Part shown: piece after piece, positions 6,761 through 11,179 of the stretch | Numbering within the stretch: the first letter of the stretch is position 1 | Layout: each line of letters begins with the position of its first letter | Origin: an uncultured Lachnospiraceae bacterium | Lineage (GTDB): Bacteria; Bacillota; Clostridia; Lachnospirales; Lachnospiraceae | Assembly (NCBI GenBank): GCA_934351765.1 | Contig: CAKRJM010000058.1 | Coordinates: 1-11,179, forward strand | Reading direction: 5' to 3' | DNA length: 11,179 bases | Made by a program: the position numbers and the translations under genes | The notes under the pieces: generated by a model | Database searches by the model: none | Told to the model about the DNA's origin: nothing | The model's input: the letters and a program-made list of their open reading frames with translations, nothing else

Positions 6761-7630
6761 ATGAAACTGGCAGTACCTTATGAAAACGGTGCGATTTTTC
6801 AGCATTTTGGAAAAACAAAGGTGTTTAAAGTATATGAGATCGAGAATGGAAGCGTTGTTGCCGAAGAGCTTCTGGATTCCAACGGCGAGGGTCACAGTGC
6901 GCTTGCCGGACTGCTGGCAGAGCTGGGTGTCCAGGCTGTGATCTGCGGCGGGATCGGAGAGGGCGCACAGTCGGCGCTGACAGCAGCGGGAATTGAGATC
7001 TGCTCCGGCGCAGAGGGCGATGCAGACCGGGCCGTGGAGGCCTATTTAAACGGCGAGCTTGTTTCCGCAGGCGTGAACTGTGACCATCATCATGAAGAAG
7101 GCCATTCCTGCGGCGGAAACTGCGGGGACGGAGAAGAGGAACATTCCTGTGGCGGCTGTGGCGGCGGATGCAGTGGCTGCGGTTCCCATCAGCCTTCCTT
7201 TACCGGCCCCAATGTGGGAAAGACCTGCCGTACTCATTACCGCGGCACCTTCAACGATGGAACACAGTTCGATTCTTCCTACGACCGCGGCGAGCCGCTG
7301 GAGTTTGTCTGCGGCGCCGGACAGATGATCCTTGGCTTCGATAAGGCTGTGGCAAACATGAAGGTCGGTGAAACGATCCAGGTTCATCTCATGCCGGAAG
7401 AAGCATACGGACAGACAAACCCGGATGCCATCATTACACTGGAGATCGCCAATCTGCCCGGCTCCGAGGAGCTTACCGTCGGCCAGCAGGTGTACTTGAC
7501 CAATCAGTATGGCCAGCAGTTCCCGGTAAAGGTAACAGCAAAAGAAGAAACGACCATTACCTTTGATGCAAACCATGAAATGGCCGGAAAAGAACTGAAC
7601 TTCCAGATCGAACTGGTAGAGGTTAAATAA
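6761..7630 (+). CDS. NifX/NifB-like domain fused to SlyD-type FKBP prolyl isomerase
   Basis: A 289-aa fusion. Residues 1-105 (start MKLAVPYENGAIFQHFGKTK, then AVICGGIGEGA) match the dinitrogenase iron-molybdenum cofactor domain family (NifX, NafY, NifB C-terminus), which binds metal clusters. Residues 107-143 form a His/Cys-rich linker with DHHHEEGHSCGG, then HSCGGCGGGCSGCGSH: eight Cys and six His, an obvious metal-binding segment. Residues from about 145 on are a SlyD-like FKBP: GTFNDGTQFDSSY, GQMILGFDKAVANMKVGE, EEAYGQ, an insert-in-flap region, and NHEMAGKELNFQIELVEV at the end. SlyD proteins carry such a metal-binding stretch at the C-terminus; here it lies in the middle. It is probably a cytoplasmic metallochaperone and folding helper. 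AGGAGG (6746-6751) sets the start. No nif genes are nearby, so nitrogen fixation is not implied. Confidence 0.88.
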   Translation: MKLAVPYENGAIFQHFGKTKVFKVYEIENGSVVAEELLDSNGEGHSALAGLLAELGVQAVICGGIGEGAQSALTAAGIEICSGAEGDADRAVEAYLNGELVSAGVNCDHHHEEGHSCGGNCGDGEEEHSCGGCGGGCSGCGSHQPSFTGPNVGKTCRTHYRGTFNDGTQFDSSYDRGEPLEFVCGAGQMILGFDKAVANMKVGETIQVHLMPEEAYGQTNPDAIITLEIANLPGSEELTVGQQVYLTNQYGQQFPVKVTAKEETTITFDANHEMAGKELNFQIELVEVK

Positions 7631-7718
7631 AAAAGCAGGAATTGTAAAGACGAAAAAATGAACGGCAGGCACGGCGGAAACAGTCTGGATTCAGACGCCG
7701 CACATGACGCCGCAGAAT

Positions 7719-7748
7719 CAGGAAGACAGCTTTCGGGCTGTCTTTCTG
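7719..7748 (+). terminator. Terminator-like hairpin after the NifX-FKBP gene
   Basis: A 12-bp stem (7719-7730 with 7737-7748, one G-T wobble at 7722/7745) encloses the loop TTTCGG. It lies about 90 nt after the stop of the upstream gene and before the next promoter, where a terminator is expected. The T run is embedded in the stem (GTCTTTCTG) rather than following it, so termination may be inefficient. A smaller hairpin, GTCTG/CAGAC (7683-7696), precedes it. Confidence 0.5.
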
Positions 7749-7839
7749 TGGTGAATGGGAGAAATGTATATGGGTGAAAATTTGAATGAGAAAAATGATT
7801 TTCGGCTGCCTTTGCCACGTTTGCGTCCTGGAGATTTGA

Positions 7840-7868
7840 ATGACAAATTCTCTCCCATAAGGTATAAT
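7840..7868 (+). promoter_or_regulatory. Sigma-A promoter of the Type III restriction operon
   Basis: The -10 box TATAAT (7863-7868) is perfect and lies exactly 17 bp after ATGACA (7840-7845), a 5-of-6 match to the -35. An imperfect inverted repeat, GAGATTTG (7831-7838) against CAAATTCTC (7844-7852), covers the -35. The palindrome ATACTAAGTAT (7867-7877) covers the end of the -10 and the probable start site. Both are candidate operators. Transcription would begin near 7875, giving a leader of about 95 nt with a 6-bp hairpin CTCATT/AATGAG (7927-7942). Confidence 0.7.
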
Positions 7869-7968
7869 ACTAAGTATGGTATTTTGTTTGTTACTGTCCA
7901 CAGATAATATTCCGCGAGATAGTTTGCTCATTACGAAATGAGAGGGAGATTCTTCAAAGGTAGGCGGA

Positions 7969-8070
7969 ATGACGATGGCAGGATATTTAATTAAAGATAC
8001 AACCAGAGAAGAAAGACAAAAGATTGACAGAAAATCATTTGAAAGAATAGAAGGGAAAAAACATGCTTAG
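7969..8070 (+). CDS. 33-aa ORF, probable truncated remnant leading the operon
   Basis: The peptide starts MTMAGYLIKDTTREERQKI and ends in a basic tail (EGKKHA). The stretch from MAGYLIKDTTREER matches, from memory, the start of a small conserved Lachnospiraceae protein of about 60-80 residues; the rest of that protein is missing. The AAAGGTAGG upstream (about 7957-7965) serves ATG 7969, with ATG 7975 as an alternative. The stop TAG (8068-8070) overlaps the first codons of the nuclease-like gene (8063), so translation is likely coupled. The plain reading is that the restriction cassette joined the 5' end of a host gene and now uses its promoter and first codons. A functional leader peptide is the alternative. 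Confidence 0.45.
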   Translation: MTMAGYLIKDTTREERQKIDRKSFERIEGKKHA

Positions 8071-8995
8071 AAAACCGATTCTTGCGTTGGCAGCTGACCG
8101 CACGCGGAAAGCTCAGATAAATCATGTGTGCGGAGACCCGGAGGCGTGGTTTGATTCGCAGCCGTTTCGGGAACGGAATCTGTATGCGGCATCGTTTGAC
8201 TTTTTTGTAGACTGGGAATCGGAGCAGGTGTGTGATGAAGTGTGGATCAAGCGGATCAGTGATTCGGACTCGATCCAGGAAAAAAGTGAAACGGAGCTGT
8301 TAAAGCTGATCTCGGCGTGCGATGGAAAAGAAAAGTCCAACCGGATATATCTGTTTCTGGCCGCGCAGGGAATGAAAGAAAAATATATGCTGTTTCGGGA
8401 TGTCCCGGAAGCGCAGTGGGAAAATGGACAGGAAAAGGTTGTGGAGCTGGATCTGTCCAGATATAAGGAAAATTCGGTCGCGCGGTACGATGCAAAGGAA
8501 ATACAGGAGAAAATCGGACAATTAAGAAAACGTCCGGCGCCCATCGGGAGTGCCGGGCTTATATATGCCACATCGTCTCTGGAGGGGTATCTGTCGCACC
8601 AGCCATATTTTTGGCCGGGGGATGCGGATACCGTGATTTTTGACGGAAAAAATGAGGCAGCAGCGATCCTTGAATTTAAAAAGCATACAGCAAGATCAAA
8701 GATCCCGTTTGCGGATCAGAAAATCACAAACTATTTACAGAAGGATAATTTGAAATACAAGAGCCTGGCACTTCTGCGGGACCGGCTCCATACCGATCTG
8801 TTTGTGTTATACTATCCGATACAGGAGGAGATTCCTTATATGATCATAGAAAAACTGGATGGACCGGCGGATGCCCTGTTCGCAAGTGAACGATATGAGA
8901 TTCCATTGCCCAATTACAGAAAGGCTGATCAGATGAGGGCCTTTGCGGATCAATTTATCACAGACGTTTTAAAACGGCAGGAGAAAATCAGATGA
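8063..8995 (+). CDS. PD-(D/E)XK nuclease-like protein of the restriction operon
   Basis: A 310-aa protein I cannot assign to a named family. Its central part carries a plausible PD-(D/E)XK nuclease core: a helix with SSLEGYLSH, then GDADTVIF (D187, D189), and after a turn AAAILEFKKH with E204-x-K206, the classic Asp/Glu-x-Lys triad on adjacent strands. The residues before it (about 1-160) look like a separate alpha/beta domain with FFVDWESEQVCDEVWIKRI; the C-terminal third is mixed and has no clear motif. GGAAGGG-like sequence upstream (GAAGGGAAAAA, 8050-8060) provides weak initiation, helped by overlap with the preceding short ORF. It overlaps mod by 4 nt (ATGA, 8992-8995), so it belongs to the restriction operon. 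It may be an accessory nuclease or specificity factor. Nuclease activity is inferred from motifs. Confidence 0.65.
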   Translation: MLRKPILALAADRTRKAQINHVCGDPEAWFDSQPFRERNLYAASFDFFVDWESEQVCDEVWIKRISDSDSIQEKSETELLKLISACDGKEKSNRIYLFLAAQGMKEKYMLFRDVPEAQWENGQEKVVELDLSRYKENSVARYDAKEIQEKIGQLRKRPAPIGSAGLIYATSSLEGYLSHQPYFWPGDADTVIFDGKNEAAAILEFKKHTARSKIPFADQKITNYLQKDNLKYKSLALLRDRLHTDLFVLYYPIQEEIPYMIIEKLDGPADALFASERYEIPLPNYRKADQMRAFADQFITDVLKRQEKIR

Positions 8996-10848
8996 TCGAG
9001 AACGTGAACATGCAAAGCAGGAATCAGACAGAACAGAATATCAATGCAATCGGCAGACTGTTTCCGGGCTGTATAACCGAGACCATCGGAGCAGATGGAA
9101 GGGAGCGGAAAGCAGTAGATTTCGATATGCTGAAACAGATGCTTTCCGATGTGGTCATAGAGGGAGAGGAGTTCTATGGACTGTCCTGGGTGGGGAAAAA
9201 GCAGGCGATCGTGGATGCCAATACACCGGTTAAGAAAACGCTGCGCCCGCAGACAGAGAAGAGCGTGAACTGGGATTCAACGGAAAATATCTATATTGAA
9301 GGAGATAATCTGGATGCTCTGAAGCTTTTACAGGAGAGCTATCTGGAGAGTGTAAAGCTGATCTATATTGATCCGCCATATAATACGGGAAGCGATTTCA
9401 TTTATAATGATTCCTTTAAGGTTTCGGCTGCGGAATATGAGATGGAGGCCGGACGGGTGGATGAAGATGGAACCCGTATGTCGGTCAATTCAGAAACCAG
9501 CGGCCGTTTCCATTCAAAATGGTGCTCGATGATGTTTTCGAGATTATTTCTTGCGCGGAATCTGCTTTCGCAGGATGGCGTGATTTTCATCAGCATTGAT
9601 GATAATGAAGTGGAAAATCTGAAGCTGATCTGCAACGAAATATTTGGAAAACAGAATTTTGAGGGGCATATCCACTGGAGAAGACGGCATAATCAGCCAA
9701 ATGACAAAACAAAGATGATCGGTATTGTTGCCGAGCATATTTTAGTCTATGCGAAGGACAGTGTGTATTTAAAGCAGGTGGGCGTGGGAAAGCTGGATCT
9801 TACGGCATCCTTTACCAATGCGGATCATGATCCAAGAGGTCCCTGGGCCAGCAAGCCCTGGAAGACCGGTTCCGGTCAGAATGGCAGCCGGTATCAGATC
9901 GTGACCCCCACAGGAAAAATCCTGGATGAAGAGTGGATGGGGGATGAATCGACTTATAAAAAGTATCTGGAAGAAGGACGGATGTATTTTCCAAAGGGCG
10001 GAGACGGAATGCCCCGAAAGAAGTATTATCAGTTTGAACGGGAAGAGGAGGGACAGTGTGCCACCAACTGGTGGCCCCATGAGCAGTTCGGCCACAATCA
10101 GGGGGCCAATGACTGTATGACCGGGTTGTTTGGCGTAAAAAATGTGTTCAGTAATCCCAAACCGGTTGAACTGCTGCGGGCCATTATGAAAGTGGCCAAT
10201 GTGAAGGATGGAGATGTGGTTCTGGATTTCTTTTCCGGATCGGCAGCAACGGCTCATGCAGTCATGAAATTAAATTCGGAAGGAAACGGAAAACGAAAGT
10301 TTATCCTGATTCAGCTTCCGGAGAAATGCGGGGAGAAAACAGAAGCATACAGGCTGGGATATGAAACAATCTGCCAGATCGGGGAGGAACGGATCTGGAG
10401 AGCGGCCAAAAAAATAAAAGAAGAAACGGGCGCAGACATTGATTATGGATTTCGGGTATTTTCCGTGGACACAACGAACAGGAAGGAAGTTTATTACAGT
10501 CCCGCAGAATATTCGCAGGAGCTGCTTTTTATGCTGGAATCCAGTGTGAAACCGGATCGGACTGATCTGGACCTGTTGTTTGGCTGTCTTCTGGACTGGG
10601 GACTTCCGTTATCCCTGCCGTACCATTCAGACATAATAGAAGGCTGTACCGTTCACAATTATAATGCAGGGGATCTGATCGCCTGTTTTGATGAGAATAT
10701 TCCGGAGAGTGTGATGAAGGAGATCGCAAGGCAGAAGCCTCTTCGTGTGGTGTTCCGGGATCACAGCTTTTCCGGAAGTGCATCAAAGATCAATGTGGGA
10801 GAACTGTTTAAACGGATGGCTCCGGATACGGCTGTCAAAGTGATTTAA
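8992..10848 (+). CDS. mod: Type III restriction-modification methyltransferase Mod
   Basis: This 618-aa protein is a beta-class N6-adenine DNA methyltransferase, the Mod subunit that recognises the target and methylates one strand. Motif IV DPPYNTGSDF is at residues 127-136, and the FHSKWCSMMFSRLFLARNLL and GVIFISIDDNE motifs follow. A long variable stretch (about 225-385) is the target-recognition domain. Then come NPKPVELL and motif I VLDFFSGSAATAHA (D412). The order IV before I defines the beta class. The C-terminal LLDWGLPLSLP and LRVVFRDHSFSGSASKINVGE segments are typical of Firmicutes Mod proteins, and length is near that of EcoP15I Mod. AGGAGA (8979-8984) fixes the start, overlapping the previous gene by 4 nt. 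The gene looks intact, with no homopolymer or tandem-repeat tract suggesting phase variation. The recognition sequence cannot be read from this. Confidence 0.95.
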   Translation: MIENVNMQSRNQTEQNINAIGRLFPGCITETIGADGRERKAVDFDMLKQMLSDVVIEGEEFYGLSWVGKKQAIVDANTPVKKTLRPQTEKSVNWDSTENIYIEGDNLDALKLLQESYLESVKLIYIDPPYNTGSDFIYNDSFKVSAAEYEMEAGRVDEDGTRMSVNSETSGRFHSKWCSMMFSRLFLARNLLSQDGVIFISIDDNEVENLKLICNEIFGKQNFEGHIHWRRRHNQPNDKTKMIGIVAEHILVYAKDSVYLKQVGVGKLDLTASFTNADHDPRGPWASKPWKTGSGQNGSRYQIVTPTGKILDEEWMGDESTYKKYLEEGRMYFPKGGDGMPRKKYYQFEREEEGQCATNWWPHEQFGHNQGANDCMTGLFGVKNVFSNPKPVELLRAIMKVANVKDGDVVLDFFSGSAATAHAVMKLNSEGNGKRKFILIQLPEKCGEKTEAYRLGYETICQIGEERIWRAAKKIKEETGADIDYGFRVFSVDTTNRKEVYYSPAEYSQELLFMLESSVKPDRTDLDLLFGCLLDWGLPLSLPYHSDIIEGCTVHNYNAGDLIACFDENIPESVMKEIARQKPLRVVFRDHSFSGSASKINVGELFKRMAPDTAVKVI

Positions 10849-10860
10849 GGAGGAGAGTCA

Positions 10861-11179
10861 ATGAAGCTGCAATTCAGGCATCAGAAGTTCCAGGAGGATG
10901 CCGCAAAAGCTGTCGTCGATGTGTTTGCGGGACAGCCATATCAAACTTCTTCTTATCGGACGGACAGGGTCAATGGAACGCATCAGATGTCCCCGGCGGA
11001 AGCACAGGAATCCACCGTATGGGGAAATCAGCGGATCGTACCGGAACTGAAGGATCCGATCATTCTGGATCATATCCGGACGATACAGAAACGAAATCAG
11101 ATCGATCCGTCTCCAAGACTGGAGGGAACTTATAATTTAACGGTTGAAATGGAGACCGGCGTTGGCAAGACCTATACGT
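10861..11179 (+). CDS. res: Type III restriction subunit Res, N-terminal part
   Basis: The first 106 codons are present with no stop, so the gene continues beyond the window. It opens MKLQFRHQKFQEDAAKAVVDVF, the usual start of Res subunits (a Q-motif-like beginning of the superfamily 2 helicase domain). It reaches the Walker A loop METGVGKTYT at residues 97-106; most Res proteins have TGTGKT. Full-length Res is typically 870-1000 residues, with helicase motifs and a C-terminal PD-(D/E)XK nuclease that cannot be checked here. AAGGAGG (10847-10853), overlapping the mod stop, gives strong initiation 12 nt downstream of mod. Together with Mod it forms the Mod2Res-type restriction complex. Confidence 0.9.
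   Translation, partial: MKLQFRHQKFQEDAAKAVVDVFAGQPYQTSSYRTDRVNGTHQMSPAEAQESTVWGNQRIVPELKDPIILDHIRTIQKRNQIDPSPRLEGTYNLTVEMETGVGKTYT

Larger units (their letters stand above)
7631..7968. other. Intergenic region between NifX-FKBP and the restriction operon
   Basis: This 338-bp stretch contains the terminator-like hairpin (7719-7748), the promoter with its candidate operators (7831-7877) and the leader hairpin (7927-7942). I see no RNA gene, insertion sequence or attachment site in it. A 45-codon frame at 7770-7907 is discounted because the promoter lies inside it. Confidence 0.6.

Noticed and set aside
7770..7907. 45-codon ORF with GGGAG 8 nt upstream of ATG 7770
   Set aside because: The near-consensus promoter at 7840-7868 lies inside it, the translation matches nothing I know, and it ends in the leader. 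It is probably chance.
8992..10848. Phase-variable mod gene
   Set aside because: No homopolymer tract or short tandem repeat is seen in the reading frame, and the frame is intact.

Overview
The window reads as chromosomal or integrated accessory DNA of a low-to-mid GC Clostridia, most likely a gut Lachnospiraceae. The clues are strong AGGAGG-type ribosome binding sites on nearly every gene, tight head-to-tail operons, a NifX/NifB-like domain fused to a SlyD-type FKBP, and a short peptide whose N-terminus matches a small protein family I associate with Lachnospiraceae. All genes are on the + strand. No integrase, transposase, relaxase, tRNA, rRNA or CRISPR array is visible, so the type of element cannot be settled from this window alone.

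Region 1 (1-500) is non-coding and highly structured. It holds a strong terminator (31-64), an iteron-like array of four full 22-bp repeats with degenerate partial copies on both sides (64-180), a good sigma-A promoter whose -35 lies in the last partial repeat (171-199), a palindrome in that promoter's spacer, a 9-bp inverted repeat over the start site, a perfect all-AT-arm palindrome (331-352), and a hairpin that would act as a terminator on the minus strand (362-378).

Region 2 (501-5398) is an operon of four genes: a ClpX-like AAA+ unfoldase lacking the ClpX zinc domain, a DnaB-type helicase core lacking the DnaB N-terminal domain, a protein resembling Firmicutes replication initiators (winged-helix type), and a phosphoribosyltransferase-like protein of the conflict-associated PRTase-CE kind. 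Iterons, initiator-like protein, helicase and ClpX-like remodeller together look like a self-contained replication module. This is the most interesting part of the window. A dedicated unfoldase that remodels its own initiator is the working hypothesis.

Region 3 (5470-7630) holds an unrecognised helical protein, translationally coupled to a stand-alone pyruvate-kinase C-terminal-like domain, and then the NifX-FKBP fusion with a His/Cys-rich linker. These look more like host genes than mobile cargo.

Region 4 (7631-11179) starts with a terminator-like hairpin and a near-consensus promoter. It continues as an operon: a 33-aa ORF that looks like the truncated start of a host gene, a PD-(D/E)XK nuclease-like protein, the Type III methyltransferase Mod, and the first 106 residues of the Type III restriction subunit Res, which runs off the window. 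The genes overlap or abut and are probably co-transcribed.
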